A stretch of 64,000 nucleotides of DNA from JACKII01 sp965202745 (GTDB lineage Bacteria; Pseudomonadota; Alphaproteobacteria; Bin95), in the NCBI GenBank assembly GCA_965202745.1, contig CBDBCB010000021.1, forward strand, positions 62,001 to 126,000. The letters run 5' to 3'. Under the pieces are notes generated by a model, which worked only from the letters and a program-made list of their open reading frames with translations, made no database searches and was not told where the DNA came from. This document shows positions 33,789-43,642 of this stretch, in pieces (positions within the stretch are counted from its first letter, which is position 1; every line of letters starts with the position of its first letter). The position numbers and the translations under genes were made by a program.

Positions 33789-34763
33789 ATGCGCGCAATC
33801 GTTTGTCCGGACTATGGCCCGCCGGAAATCCTACGGGTGGAAGAGCAGCCGGAACCCACGCCCGGTCCCGGCCAGGTGCTGGTCCAGCACAAAGCCTGGG
33901 GTATCAATTATGTCGACGTGTTGATGTGCGCGGGCGGTTACCAGCTAAAGCCGCCGGTGCCCTTCGTGCCAGGGTTGGAGGCCTGCGGTGACGTGGTGGC
34001 GCTTGGCAAGGGCGTTGACAGCTTCAAGGTCGGCGACCGGGTAATGACCAGCGGCAGGCCAGGCGTGTTCTGCGAACTTTACGCCGCGGATCTTGAGCAG
34101 GTACATAAGCTGCCCTCCACCTTCGATTATGCGGAGGGCGCAGCCTTCCGCTCCGCCTATATGATAGCCTGGAACGCACTGACCCATGGCGGCCGTCTGG
34201 AAGCGGGCGAGGTGTTGCTGGTACATGGGGCGGCGGGCGGTGTCGGCCTTGCGGCCGTGCATGTGGGCAAGCTGCTGGGTGCCTATGTCATTGCGACGGC
34301 TGGCATTGACGAGAAACTGGCCGTCGTCAAGGCGCAGGGTGCGGACCAAGTCATCAACTACACCACCACGGAACTTCGGGATGCGGTCAAGGGCATGACC
34401 GATGGCCGGGGTGCGGACTTGATCTACGATCCCGTCGGCGGTGATATTGCAGAGCAGAGCCTTCGCTGTATGAATTATGGCTGCCGGGTGGTCTATATCG
34501 GCTTTACAGGCGGGCCGCCGGTTTCCGTGCGTTCCAACCTGCTGCTGATCAAGGGCGCAACGGCGGTTGGCTTCCGGGCGGGAGAAATCGGGCGGCGCAT
34601 ACCGGGTCTGAACGAGAAAACCATCGCAACGCTAGGCCAACTGGCAGAGCAAGGCCGCCTGCGCCCGCATATTTCTCACAGAATTCAATGGCCGGATATT
34701 CAGGCCGCAATGAAACCGATCCAGGACCGGGCGGTTGTCGGCAAGGCGGTGATGGTGGTTTGA
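33789..34763 (+). CDS. NADPH:quinone reductase-like zinc-independent MDR protein
   Basis: 324 aa medium-chain dehydrogenase/reductase. VLVQHKAWGINYVDVLMCAG and PFVPGLEACGDVVALGKGV at the N-terminus; NADPH-binding VLLVHGAAGGVGLAAVHVGKLLG in the middle. Zn-ligand cysteines of alcohol dehydrogenases are absent, as in QOR. Likely reduces quinones or enoyl thioesters. Probably co-transcribed with the GGT gene. Confidence 0.9.
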   Translation: MRAIVCPDYGPPEILRVEEQPEPTPGPGQVLVQHKAWGINYVDVLMCAGGYQLKPPVPFVPGLEACGDVVALGKGVDSFKVGDRVMTSGRPGVFCELYAADLEQVHKLPSTFDYAEGAAFRSAYMIAWNALTHGGRLEAGEVLLVHGAAGGVGLAAVHVGKLLGAYVIATAGIDEKLAVVKAQGADQVINYTTTELRDAVKGMTDGRGADLIYDPVGGDIAEQSLRCMNYGCRVVYIGFTGGPPVSVRSNLLLIKGATAVGFRAGEIGRRIPGLNEKTIATLGQLAEQGRLRPHISHRIQWPDIQAAMKPIQDRAVVGKAVMVV

Positions 34764-34779
34764 GCGTCCAAAGGCCCAC

Positions 34780-36243
34780 TCAATGCGTGGCAGGAGACAC
34801 GCTCCGCTTGGCAAAAGCATAAAGCTTGTTGGCGATTAGCGCCGGATCGTTCATTGCCGACAGGGGCAGCAACTCAGTGTCCGGATAGCTCTCCAACCGT
34901 TCCGCTTGGGCACCCAGCCGGAAGGCCATTATCGGCAGGCGCGCGGTCATGGGGATCGTCAGCGCATAGGAATAGGTTTCAGGCCACAAGGCTGGAAACA
35001 GGGCCACATGGCAATTGGCTTCGGTCAGCAGACTATTGGCCAGGTGCTCACGGTACGGGCCGGTGACCTTCACATTCCGCAGCCGGTGCACGCGCTGGTC
35101 TGTGGAATAGCCGATAACGTAGAACTCGAGCGGCAATTGGTTCAACCGCGCTGTTTCCGCAATTTGGGTCAGCAATTTTGCGCCTTTTGAGCGGTTGATC
35201 CCGCCGACAATCGCAACCCGGTAAAGCTTTTCTTCCGTCGGCCGGGGCAAAGGCTGGCTTTCCCGTTGGTCCGGATGCTGGACAATGTTGATATTCAGGC
35301 TTGGAAAATACCGGCTCAGACGCTCACCGGTATCGTGACAGGGCGCAACAATATGGTTCGAGCGCACGAGCAGGTTGCCCCACCACCGCCGCCACTTGTT
35401 GATGGTCCAATCATGGCTGTCCTGTCCCTCGAACGCCGCCGGTTGCCGCCCGCCGCTGATGCAGGCATTGCAAGCGCTCTCGCCCGGTTCCCGGCAATAG
35501 GTGCCGGTCAGATTGACGAGGTTCACCCGCGGACAAATCGCGGAATAGTCATGGATGATGGTCGTCAGCGGGATATTCCGCTGATAGGCTTCGCCGGTCA
35601 GTTCGTCCAGCCAAAGCAGGCTCCAGCCGACTGCGCTGTGCATTTCTACTGCCACTGGCCGCAGTTCATTCAGAATTCCAGCGGCGGTAACGCCGGCCCT
35701 GAAATCGCACATCGTATGGCCGTTGCCAGAGGTTAGGTGCGGACCCGCAGCATCAGGCACCAGCAGGGCAACATTAGGATCACGCTCGCCCCGGTCCCGC
35801 AAGTATCGGGCAATGCCACCGCCTTTGGAATTCGTCACGCAAAGAACGACGCCTGTCGGGCTTTCATAGCCAGGCACGCCGGGCTCGGACGGACACGGCA
35901 GCGCGTCCCGTCCATGCTGTTTCAGCATCGCGATTACCGGGTTGGTCTGCCGCGTGACGACTGTACCGACCGCGCGCAAGCAAGCCGCAGCATCAACTTT
36001 TGGATGTGGGTTGCGGCCCTCAAATCCGCCCAACAGCAGAAAATGCGTCAGGGGATCGGCACGCGCGCGGGAGACGTCTTGGTTCGAAGCCAGATAAAAG
36101 TCGGGATCAAACCGGTCTGCCCCCAGAAGAAGGCGTTTCCATTCGCCCAAATAGGGATAATGACGTAGCGCGAAGTGGCGCCAAATCGGATTTCTGGCGG
36201 CGCGTGTATTCTGATAAGCGGATATTCGGTAGGCTAGATTCAA
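34780..36243 (-). CDS. Glycosyltransferase of polysaccharide synthesis
   Basis: 487 aa. The N-terminal module FDPDFYLASNQDVSRARADP then HFLLLGGFEGRNPHP is a domain often fused to GT4-type transferases. The second half has a Rossmann start YRVAIVGGINRSKGAKLL and a late ALFPALWPETYSYALTIPM, where the Glu-rich nucleotide-sugar site of GT-B enzymes lies. Next to rfbA-rfbD-rfbB on the same strand (10 bp after rfbA in reading order), so it probably adds a dTDP-deoxysugar-derived residue to a surface glycan. Confidence 0.85.
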   Translation of the reverse strand: MNLAYRISAYQNTRAARNPIWRHFALRHYPYLGEWKRLLLGADRFDPDFYLASNQDVSRARADPLTHFLLLGGFEGRNPHPKVDAAACLRAVGTVVTRQTNPVIAMLKQHGRDALPCPSEPGVPGYESPTGVVLCVTNSKGGGIARYLRDRGERDPNVALLVPDAAGPHLTSGNGHTMCDFRAGVTAAGILNELRPVAVEMHSAVGWSLLWLDELTGEAYQRNIPLTTIIHDYSAICPRVNLVNLTGTYCREPGESACNACISGGRQPAAFEGQDSHDWTINKWRRWWGNLLVRSNHIVAPCHDTGERLSRYFPSLNINIVQHPDQRESQPLPRPTEEKLYRVAIVGGINRSKGAKLLTQIAETARLNQLPLEFYVIGYSTDQRVHRLRNVKVTGPYREHLANSLLTEANCHVALFPALWPETYSYALTIPMTARLPIMAFRLGAQAERLESYPDTELLPLSAMNDPALIANKLYAFAKRSVSPATH

Positions 36244-36253
36244 TGCAACCCGG

Positions 36254-37123
36254 TTAGCCTTGCTTCAGCAAGGCTAACAGATACTCCCCGTAGCCACTTT
36301 TCGCCAGCCTTTCTGCCTGAAATTTAAGCTGCTCGTCAGTCATCCAGCCTTGACGCCAAGCAATCTCTTCCGGACAGGCGATCCTAAACCCTTGGCGCTG
36401 CTTGATTATGCGGATAAAAAGCGCGGATTCCAGTAGGGATTCATACGTGCCGGCATCTAGCCACGCATAACCGCGGCCCATCAATTCTACGTGAAGATCG
36501 CCCCGCTTCAGGTAAGCGCGGTTCACATCGGTGATTTCCAGCTCACCCCGGTGGGAGGGCTGTACGGCGGCGGCAATGTCGAGCACGTCATTGTCATAGA
36601 AATAGAGGCCCGTGACCGCGTAGTTGGATTTCGGCTCTGTCGGCTTTTCTTCCAGGCTGTTCGCGCGGCCTTCGGCATCAAAGCCGACAACGCCATAGCG
36701 CTCCGGATGGGTCACATAGTAACCAAATACCGTTGCGCCGGAAGTCCGCTCCCGGGCGCGCTCCAGCATCTCAGACAGGCCATGGCCGTAGAAGATATTA
36801 TCGCCCAGCACCAGGCAGACGCTGTCAGATCCCACAAATTCCCGGCCAATGATAAAGGCTTCAGCCAGACCATTTGGCTCCGGCTGCTCAGCATAATGGA
36901 GCTCGATGCCCCAGTTGCCGCCATCACCCAGCATGCCTTTGAACAGCGGCGCATCGTGGGGCGTCGTGATGATCATGATTTCGCGGATACCGGCCAGCAT
37001 CAGGACGCTGAGCGGATAATAGATCATTGGCTTGTCATAGACCGGCAGCAATTGTTTGGAATTTGCCAACGTCAATGGGTGCAGGCGCGTGCCGCTGCCG
37101 CCCGCCAGAATGATGCCTTTCAT
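36254..37123 (-). CDS. rfbA: Glucose-1-phosphate thymidylyltransferase
   Basis: 289 aa. Makes dTDP-glucose. IILAGGSGTRLHPLTLANSKQ binds the nucleotide (residues 4-24), then KPMIYYPLSVLMLAGIREI and VLGDNIFYGHGLSE. Complete. Third in the order rfbB-rfbD-rfbA-glycosyltransferase on the minus strand. Confidence 0.96.
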   Translation of the reverse strand: MKGIILAGGSGTRLHPLTLANSKQLLPVYDKPMIYYPLSVLMLAGIREIMIITTPHDAPLFKGMLGDGGNWGIELHYAEQPEPNGLAEAFIIGREFVGSDSVCLVLGDNIFYGHGLSEMLERARERTSGATVFGYYVTHPERYGVVGFDAEGRANSLEEKPTEPKSNYAVTGLYFYDNDVLDIAAAVQPSHRGELEITDVNRAYLKRGDLHVELMGRGYAWLDAGTYESLLESALFIRIIKQRQGFRIACPEEIAWRQGWMTDEQLKFQAERLAKSGYGEYLLALLKQG

Positions 37124-37151
37124 GGAATCCTCTCCTTAGGGCAAACTACTG

Positions 37152-38027
37152 CTACTTAAGCTGGGCCAGAACACTATCTAGCGCATCCGGCCATGCCCGT
37201 GGCGTATGCCCAAACGCCGCTTCCCATTTCGCGAGGCTCATGAGCGAGTTTTCCGGCCGCCGGGCAGGCGTTGGATACTCGCTGGTCGGGATCGCTGCCA
37301 CTTCCGGCCCTTTGCCGTACCAAGGCGCTGCCTTCTCGAATATCGCCCGGGCAAAGCCACACCAGGTTACCTTTTCGCCACTGTTCGAGAATTGGTACGT
37401 GCCCCAGTCCGCATCATTGCCCAGGGCATGGTGCGCTGCATGGATGATGCCATTGCCAAGGTCGACGGCATCGGTTGGGCGGCCCCATTGGTCATCGACC
37501 ACGGTCAACCGGTCCCGCTCTTTGCCGAGGCGCAGCATGGTTTTGACGAAATTGTTGCCGTGCGCGGCATAGACCCAGGAAGTGCGCAGGATCAGGTGCC
37601 GCTCCAGCACCGCCGTCACCGCCATCTCGCTCGCCACTTTCGCCGAGCCGTAACCGCCCAACGGCCCCACCGGGTCAGTCTCAACCCAAGGGCCATCCTT
37701 TGTGCCGCTATAAACATAGTCGGTCGAGACGTGGACCATGGCCGCGCCGATCTTGGCGGCTTCTTCGGCAATCGCCGCAGGAGTGATGGCGTTGATGGTC
37801 CAGTTCAGCACCGTCTCGGTCTCTGCCTTATCGACGGCAGTGTAGGCGGCGGCGTTGATGATCAAGTCTGGCTTTTGCACCTGGATAACGTCACGCAGGC
37901 CGTCCGGCTTGGTGAAGTCGATGTTCGGTATATTCAGCGCGGTCACTTCCCAATCTTTCGGCTTTGCGGCCTTGCCTAGCGCATTGCCGAGCTGTCCTTC
38001 GACGCCAAAAACCAAGACTTTGGTCAT
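37152..38027 (-). CDS. rfbD: dTDP-4-dehydrorhamnose reductase
   Basis: 291 aa extended SDR. LVFGVEGQLGNAL binds NADPH (residues 5-17), INAAAYTAVDKAE follows, HVSTDYVYSGTK precedes the active site and the catalytic pair is YGSAKVASE. Last step of dTDP-L-rhamnose synthesis. 6 bp downstream of rfbB. The epimerase RfbC, needed between RfbB and RfbD, is not in this cluster. Confidence 0.95.
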   Translation of the reverse strand: MTKVLVFGVEGQLGNALGKAAKPKDWEVTALNIPNIDFTKPDGLRDVIQVQKPDLIINAAAYTAVDKAETETVLNWTINAITPAAIAEEAAKIGAAMVHVSTDYVYSGTKDGPWVETDPVGPLGGYGSAKVASEMAVTAVLERHLILRTSWVYAAHGNNFVKTMLRLGKERDRLTVVDDQWGRPTDAVDLGNGIIHAAHHALGNDADWGTYQFSNSGEKVTWCGFARAIFEKAAPWYGKGPEVAAIPTSEYPTPARRPENSLMSLAKWEAAFGHTPRAWPDALDSVLAQLK

Positions 38028-38033
38028 GATCCG

Positions 38034-39107
38034 CTAGCCTTTCTTGCCCAGGCCGATGCGCTGGCCGGCCGAGCCGCGGGCGACGATCTCGCGCCACCAG
38101 GGCTCGTTCTTCAGATACCATTCCACCGTGGTTGCAAGCCCGGTTTCAAACGTCCAGGCGGGCTCCCAGCCTAACTCACGCTTGACCTTGCTGGCATTAA
38201 TGGCATAGCGCGCGTCGTGGCCAGGCCGGTCGGTGACGTAGGTAATCAGCTTGTCGTGCGGCGCGTTTTCCGGGAAATGCTTATCCATCTCCGCACACAT
38301 GGCGCGCACGACTTCAATATTCTGCCGCTCGGCATTGCCGCCGACATTGTAGCTCTCGCGCAGCTTGCCCCGCTCCAGAATGGTGCAGAGGGCGCTCGCA
38401 TGATCCTCTACATGCAGCCAGTCGCGGACATTGTCGCCCTTGCCATAGATCGGCAACGGCTTGCCGTCCCGCGCATTCATGATGATGACGGGGATCAGCT
38501 TTTCCGGGAACTGCCAGGGGCCGTAATTGTTGGAGCAGTTGGACATAACCGTCGGCAGGCCATAGGTCTCGCCCCAGGCCTCAACCAGATGGTCCGAGGA
38601 TGCCTTCGACGCCGAATAGGGCGAGCGGGGGGCGTAGGGGGTGGTTTCTTCAAACGCCGGGTCGGTCGGTGACAGAGATCCGAACACCTCGTCCGTCGAG
38701 ACATGGTGAAAGCGGAAGCCGCCGCGCTTTGCCCCTTCCAGTCCATCATAGTAACCGCGCGCGGCCTGAAGCAGGGTGAACGTGCCGATCACATTGGTCT
38801 GAATGAAGGTGCCGGGGCCATCGATGGAGCGGTCCACATGGCTTTCCGCCGCCAGATGCATCACGCAGTCTGGCTGGAAGTCCTCAAACGCCTGGCGCAC
38901 GGCGTCGGCATCGCAAATGTCGATCTGGAACAGCCGGTAGTTCGGCGACTCCAGGCATTCCTCGATGGCTTCGGGGGTCGCGGCATAGGTCAGCTTGTCG
39001 ATATTGGCAACCTTGTGCCCGGCCCGCACCAAACGGCGCACCACGGCGGAGCCGATAAATCCTGCGCCGCCGGTTACGAGCACACTACGAGAATTCGGGT
39101 CAGTCAT
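38034..39107 (-). CDS. rfbB: dTDP-glucose 4,6-dehydratase
   Basis: 357 aa. VLVTGGAGFIGSAVVRRLV binds NAD, HLAAESHVDRSIDGP and VSTDEVFGSL carry substrate and catalytic Asp/Glu, and YSASKASSDH holds the catalytic Tyr and Lys. ATG 39107 matches the normal start; five codons upstream look spurious. First gene of the dTDP-sugar cluster. Confidence 0.96.
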   Translation of the reverse strand: MTDPNSRSVLVTGGAGFIGSAVVRRLVRAGHKVANIDKLTYAATPEAIEECLESPNYRLFQIDICDADAVRQAFEDFQPDCVMHLAAESHVDRSIDGPGTFIQTNVIGTFTLLQAARGYYDGLEGAKRGGFRFHHVSTDEVFGSLSPTDPAFEETTPYAPRSPYSASKASSDHLVEAWGETYGLPTVMSNCSNNYGPWQFPEKLIPVIIMNARDGKPLPIYGKGDNVRDWLHVEDHASALCTILERGKLRESYNVGGNAERQNIEVVRAMCAEMDKHFPENAPHDKLITYVTDRPGHDARYAINASKVKRELGWEPAWTFETGLATTVEWYLKNEPWWREIVARGSAGQRIGLGKKG

Positions 39108-39305
39108 TGCCTCTCCAGCCATTACTCAGGCCCGCCGCTATGATCCGTTGTTCAGGTCCTGTCAGATTGAGCGGATTATGGTCAGAACCTATTCCCAAAC
39201 AAGCAAACCGTCTGCGGTTCATGCGCGCAGAGTTGCCCCTTGCGGCATTGCCGGGGATCGGGTTTGGTGCGCTCATTGACGACCGATCAACCAAGGACTG
39301 CCCCC

Positions 39306-39932
39306 ATGGCCCACACCGTAGACTACTACATGACCATAACGTCCCCCTGGACCTTCATGGGTCATGACGAATTCGCTGACATGGCGAAAGCGGCCGGTGC
39401 AACAGTTGTCGTAAAACCTGTCGATTTTGGCGCCGTCTTCGAGGTGTCAGGCGGCCTGCCGTTGCCAAAGCGCCCGGCCCAACGCCGCCGCTACCGCATG
39501 TTCGAGCTGCAACGCTGGAGCCGCCGCCGGAACATTCCGCTGAACCTCAACCCTGCGTTCTTTCCCGCTGACCCGACACTGGGCAACAACGCGGTATTGG
39601 CTGCACGGGAGATGGGCCTGGACGCCATGGCATTGGCGAGCAAACTGATGTACGGTGTATGGTGCGAAGAAAAGAACGTCGCCGATCTGGCCTATGTGCA
39701 GGAAACAGCGGATACCTTGGGCATGGACGGCGCTGCAATTGTTGCCAATGCGCAGAACGCGGAAACCGTGGCGCTGATGCTGAAACTGACCGAAGAAGCC
39801 AAAACGGCTCAGGTATTCGGCGCGCCGTCCTATGTTATCAATGGTGAATTGTGGTGGGGCCAGGACCGCCTGGAATTCGTGCGCGATGTACTTCTGAACG
39901 GCGCAGAAAGCCTGCCGGAGAAGCCTTACTAA
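39306..39932 (+). CDS. 2-hydroxychromene-2-carboxylate isomerase family (kappa-class GST/DsbA fold)
   Basis: 208 aa. SPWTFMG near residue 13 is the active-site Ser motif binding glutathione, and VFGAPSYVINGELWWGQDRLEFV is the C-terminal signature. In naphthalene degraders NahD isomerises hydroxychromene carboxylate with glutathione; many alphaproteobacterial members have unknown substrates. Its stop overlaps the stop of the convergent AbrB-type gene by 4 bp. Confidence 0.9.
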   Translation: MAHTVDYYMTITSPWTFMGHDEFADMAKAAGATVVVKPVDFGAVFEVSGGLPLPKRPAQRRRYRMFELQRWSRRRNIPLNLNPAFFPADPTLGNNAVLAAREMGLDAMALASKLMYGVWCEEKNVADLAYVQETADTLGMDGAAIVANAQNAETVALMLKLTEEAKTAQVFGAPSYVINGELWWGQDRLEFVRDVLLNGAESLPEKPY

Positions 39933-41062
39933 CCGTCATTCTTTGTCAGAAGCGCCTTCGCCCGGCGCTTCTGACCGATATTGGCGACGATGCTGGCGAA
40001 GGTGATGACCACCACTAACCTGCCCAGGTGGTGCAAGGAGACGAACGGCACTTCGATGCCGAGCGAGAGCGCGATCAGGCTCATCTCCGCAAAGCCGCCT
40101 GGGGAGTAGGCCAGATGGATCGCCCGGAAATCCAGGCCGGTAACGCCTGCCATGCCAACGGCTGCCCCTGCTGCCAGCAAGAGCAAACAGACCGTCGCGA
40201 AGCCCGACAACAGCATCGGTCTTACCAATTCGTGCGGCTTTACCCCGCTGAACCGCGAGCCCGCGCCGGCTCCCATGACGATCTGCGCAATCGCGATGAA
40301 GTCGCTCGGCGGGCGGGTATCGGAGATGCCGCCGATATGGATGGCAGCGCTGGCGATCATCGGGCCGGTCATCTGCCAGGCGGGAATGCGTGCCAGCTTC
40401 GCAACCACAGCCCCGACAAAGCCGGTAGCGCCGAAAATCGCCAGGTCCTGCCACGGCATGTTCCAGAAGAATGTCGTGCTGCCGATCAGCATGGGCGGTA
40501 CATAGCCCGCCAGCAGGCTGTAAGCAGGCGGAATGATGGCCATCACCAGCACGACACGGGTTGCGTGCATCAGCACGATGGATCGCTCGTCCCCGCCGAG
40601 CGCCGGGCCCAGAACGATCATCTCGCCCAAACCGCCGGGGGAGGAGCAGAAAAACGCTGTCACCCGGTCCATGCGGCCCATCCGGACGAGAATCTGGTAG
40701 CAAAACCAGGTGCCGAACATGACGAACACCACCATGCCAAGGAAGCTCACGATCCAAAGGTGCAGGTGGTCCAGTACTTCCGGCGCGAAGTTCGACCCTA
40801 GTGTCAGCCCCAGCACGATGATCCAGATCCGCCGGACCATCTGGTGCATGTAAAGCGTGACGCCACTCATCGACGCCACCATGGTCGCGAACAACGCGCC
40901 GAGCATCCAGGGCAACGGCGTGCCAAGATAGGCAAAGAAAGCGCCGCCGACCGTGCCAATCGCCATTGTCTTGAATATCAAGGCTGTTTGGTGCCAAGCT
41001 GATGGTTTGGCTTTTGTGGGGGCCGGGGCCGGTGTGGGCGCCGCAGCGCCGGGCTGGGTCAC
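39929..41062 (-). CDS. AbrB-family membrane protein (PF05145-type, misnamed ammonia monooxygenase)
   Basis: 377 aa with about ten hydrophobic helices in two similar halves. Repeated GG-E loops, FFCSSPGGLGEMIVLGPALG and HLAYSPGGFAEMSLIALSLG, mark the internal duplication. The family is a presumed transporter linked to regulatory or drug-efflux roles; function unproven. ATG 41062 overlaps the nadK stop (ATGA type), so translation is coupled. Confidence 0.88.
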   Translation of the reverse strand: MTQPGAAAPTPAPAPTKAKPSAWHQTALIFKTMAIGTVGGAFFAYLGTPLPWMLGALFATMVASMSGVTLYMHQMVRRIWIIVLGLTLGSNFAPEVLDHLHLWIVSFLGMVVFVMFGTWFCYQILVRMGRMDRVTAFFCSSPGGLGEMIVLGPALGGDERSIVLMHATRVVLVMAIIPPAYSLLAGYVPPMLIGSTTFFWNMPWQDLAIFGATGFVGAVVAKLARIPAWQMTGPMIASAAIHIGGISDTRPPSDFIAIAQIVMGAGAGSRFSGVKPHELVRPMLLSGFATVCLLLLAAGAAVGMAGVTGLDFRAIHLAYSPGGFAEMSLIALSLGIEVPFVSLHHLGRLVVVITFASIVANIGQKRRAKALLTKNDG

Positions 41063-41826
41063 GAGATGAACTGCTCCTTCAGCACCCGCTCTTCCAGATC
41101 ATGTTCCGGATCGAACAGCAGGGTGAAGGATACGCCAGTATTTTCCTCAATTTCCACCGACTGCACATCCCGCACTTCGGTAAAGTCTGCGACAGCGCTA
41201 ACCGGTCTCTTCTCCGGGTTGAGCACTTCCAACCGCACCACGGAATCCCGAGGCAGCAGCGCGCCACGCCAGCGCCGGGGCCGGAACGCGCTGATCGGGG
41301 TTAGGCAGAGCACCTGCGCCGACAGCGGCACCACAGGGCCATGGGCCGAGAGATTGTAGGCGGTGGAGCCAGCAGGTGTTGCCACCATCACACCATCGCA
41401 CATCAGTTCTTCGATGCGGGTCACGCCGTCGATCTCAATACGGATATGCGCGGTCTGCCGGGTTTCACGCAGCAGCGAGACTTCGTTGATGGCGCGTGCC
41501 TCCAACGGCTCCCCAGCCATATTTATTGCCCGCATGCGCAACGGATGAATTTCCACGGGGCTGGCATTGGATATCCGCTCGAGCAGGTGATCCTCATCGA
41601 AATGGTTCATCAGAAAGCCGACATTGCCCCGATGCATGCCAAAAATCGGCACACCGCGTCCGCCGAAGCGGTGGAGTGTCTCTAGCATAAAGCCGTCGCC
41701 GCCCAGCGCGACGATTACCTGAGCATCGTCAGGCGGGACCGTGCCGTAGCTTGCCATTAACTCGCCATGCGCGTTTTGAGCACGCGCCGTCGGCGATGCA
41801 ACAATCGCTATTTTGGGATCCGCCAT
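41059..41826 (-). CDS. nadK: NAD kinase
   Basis: 255 aa. Phosphorylates NAD to NADP. VIVALGGDGFMLETLHRF has the GGDG motif with catalytic Asp; FGMHRGNVGFLMN and MVATPAGSTAYNLSAHGPVV form the NAD site. 9 bp from the moaA stop and overlapping the next gene, all on the minus strand. Confidence 0.96.
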   Translation of the reverse strand: MADPKIAIVASPTARAQNAHGELMASYGTVPPDDAQVIVALGGDGFMLETLHRFGGRGVPIFGMHRGNVGFLMNHFDEDHLLERISNASPVEIHPLRMRAINMAGEPLEARAINEVSLLRETRQTAHIRIEIDGVTRIEELMCDGVMVATPAGSTAYNLSAHGPVVPLSAQVLCLTPISAFRPRRWRGALLPRDSVVRLEVLNPEKRPVSAVADFTEVRDVQSVEIEENTGVSFTLLFDPEHDLEERVLKEQFIS

Positions 41827-41835
41827 CGGAAGGCG

Positions 41836-42867
41836 TCAGCCTCCCGTGGTGGACATATGACGGGCCACAGCGGCGCGGTTGCGGCGGCGGTCGATGATGA
41901 AGTCATGCCCTTTGGGCTTGCGGGCGATCGCTTCACGGATCACAGCTTCTATCGGTGCATAGTTCTCTGCGGCTCGCACCACATCGCGCAGGTCGGCACT
42001 ATCGTCCTGCCCCAGGCACATATACAGCATGCCGGTGCAGGTGAGGCGGACCCGGTTGCAGCTTTCGCAGAAATTGTGGGTCATCGGAGTAATGAAGCCA
42101 AGCCGTCCACCAGTTTCCTTTACCGTCACATAACGTGCCGGACCGCCGGTCTGGTAGTCGTTGTCTTCCAGCGTCCAGCGCTTGGCAAGGTCGGCGCGCA
42201 CCATGGAAAGCGGCCAGTACTGGTCTGCCCGGTATTCGCCTATGTCGCCCATGGGCATGACCTCAATCAAGGTCAGGTCGAAGCCTTCCTCGCCGCACCA
42301 GGCAATCAGCCGGTCTAGTTCACCATCGTTCACGCCCTTCAGCGCGACGGCGTTGATTTTGATCTTCAGGCCAGCCGCTTTGGCTGCCTCAATGCCTTCA
42401 AGCACCTGCTCCAAGCGGCCCCAGCGGGTCAGTGTTTTGAACTTCGCGGCGTCAAGCGTATCCAATGACACGTTAATGCGGCGCATTCCGGCGTCATAAA
42501 GCTGGTCGGCAAAGCGCGAGAGCTGGCTGCCGTTGGTTGTCAGCGTCAGCTCGTCCAGCGCGCCGGTCTTCAGGTGACGGCCCAAGCCGTTGATCAGGTG
42601 CATGATGTTACGGCGGACCAGCGGTTCACCGCCGGTCAGACGCAGCTTGCGCACGCCCATATTGACAAAGGCGCTGCACACCCGATCCAGCTCATCTAGG
42701 GTGAGGATGTCTTTCTTGGGCAGAAACGTCATATTCTCCGACATGCAATAAACACAGCGGAAGTCGCAACGATCCGTCACCGAGACGCGCAGATAGGTAA
42801 TCGCGCGTCCAAACGGATCAATCGCCGCGGGTACGGAACCCGTTTCAATAAAAGAACTGGTTGTCAT
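41836..42867 (-). CDS. moaA: GTP 3',8-cyclase of molybdopterin synthesis
   Basis: 343 aa radical SAM enzyme. N-terminal cluster Cys in CDFRCVYC; C-terminal cluster in NFCESCNRVRLTCTG; the chain ends with the conserved Gly-Gly (STTGG) that completes the active site. ATG 42867 fits; upstream codons in the same frame are spurious. Divergent from mobA, 97 bp between starts. Confidence 0.96.
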   Translation of the reverse strand: MTTSSFIETGSVPAAIDPFGRAITYLRVSVTDRCDFRCVYCMSENMTFLPKKDILTLDELDRVCSAFVNMGVRKLRLTGGEPLVRRNIMHLINGLGRHLKTGALDELTLTTNGSQLSRFADQLYDAGMRRINVSLDTLDAAKFKTLTRWGRLEQVLEGIEAAKAAGLKIKINAVALKGVNDGELDRLIAWCGEEGFDLTLIEVMPMGDIGEYRADQYWPLSMVRADLAKRWTLEDNDYQTGGPARYVTVKETGGRLGFITPMTHNFCESCNRVRLTCTGMLYMCLGQDDSADLRDVVRAAENYAPIEAVIREAIARKPKGHDFIIDRRRNRAAVARHMSTTGG

Positions 42868-42964
42868 GATCATCCACCAAATGCGCAACACGTTGCGGAC
42901 TCATAAACATAGCGATCCTGGCTGATTTTGCTAGCCTTTCCCCTTTCGCAGGTAACAGCAAACC

Positions 42965-43570
42965 ATGCACGAGACCATTGCAGCAGTAATCCTGGCTGGC
43001 GGACAAGGTCGGCGGCTGGGCAATGTGGACAAAGCCATGCTGCGGCTGGCGGGCCGGCCGCTGCTGGCGCATGTGCTGGAACGGCTGCACGGACAGGTTC
43101 CGCGCATCCTGCTGAGTGCCAATGGTGATCCGGCGCGCTTGAGCAATTTCGGCCTGCCGGTCGCGGCCGATGCCGGGCCGGACCTGGGGCCGCTGGCCGG
43201 TATCGCTGCAGGCGCGCAGGGTTGCAAAGACCGGTGGCCCGGGCTCACCCATATCCTGACCGTGCCCGTAGACACGCCGCTGCTACCGTTGGACCTGGCT
43301 GACCGCCTGGTTGAAGGCGTCGCAACGGCACCGGGATGCGCCATGGTGGCGGCGGCCGGTGGCCGTATGCATTGGACCATTGCCCTATGGCCGATCGAAA
43401 GCGCGGCAGCACTGGCAGACAGGGTTTTGCAGGATGGTATGCGCCGTCTGCAGGAAGGCTTGGAAATTGTTGGCTGGCGGCACGTACCGTTCCCGGACGC
43501 CAATGCGTTCACCAACATCAACAATTTGCAGGACTATGATTCCGTTACTCAATCATTAATCGAAAATTAA
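42965..43570 (+). CDS. mobA: Molybdenum cofactor guanylyltransferase
   Basis: 201 aa. Attaches GMP to molybdopterin. AVILAGGQGRRLGNVDKAML is the nucleotide-binding signature; DAGPDLGPLAGI and TVPVDTPLLP are conserved metal/substrate loops. CAGGTAACAG lies before the ATG. Pairs functionally with the divergent moaA. Confidence 0.93.
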   Translation: MHETIAAVILAGGQGRRLGNVDKAMLRLAGRPLLAHVLERLHGQVPRILLSANGDPARLSNFGLPVAADAGPDLGPLAGIAAGAQGCKDRWPGLTHILTVPVDTPLLPLDLADRLVEGVATAPGCAMVAAAGGRMHWTIALWPIESAAALADRVLQDGMRRLQEGLEIVGWRHVPFPDANAFTNINNLQDYDSVTQSLIEN

Positions 43571-43642
43571 TCATCAAATTACACTTTAAGATTGTCGAAT
43601 CATAGTGGCTGCATTGTCATTGTGTGGAGCGATTAGCGGGCG

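Noticed and set aside
42868..42964. Molybdenum cofactor riboswitch between moaA and mobA
   Set aside because: Only 97 bp for two divergent promoters and no multi-stem structure visible.
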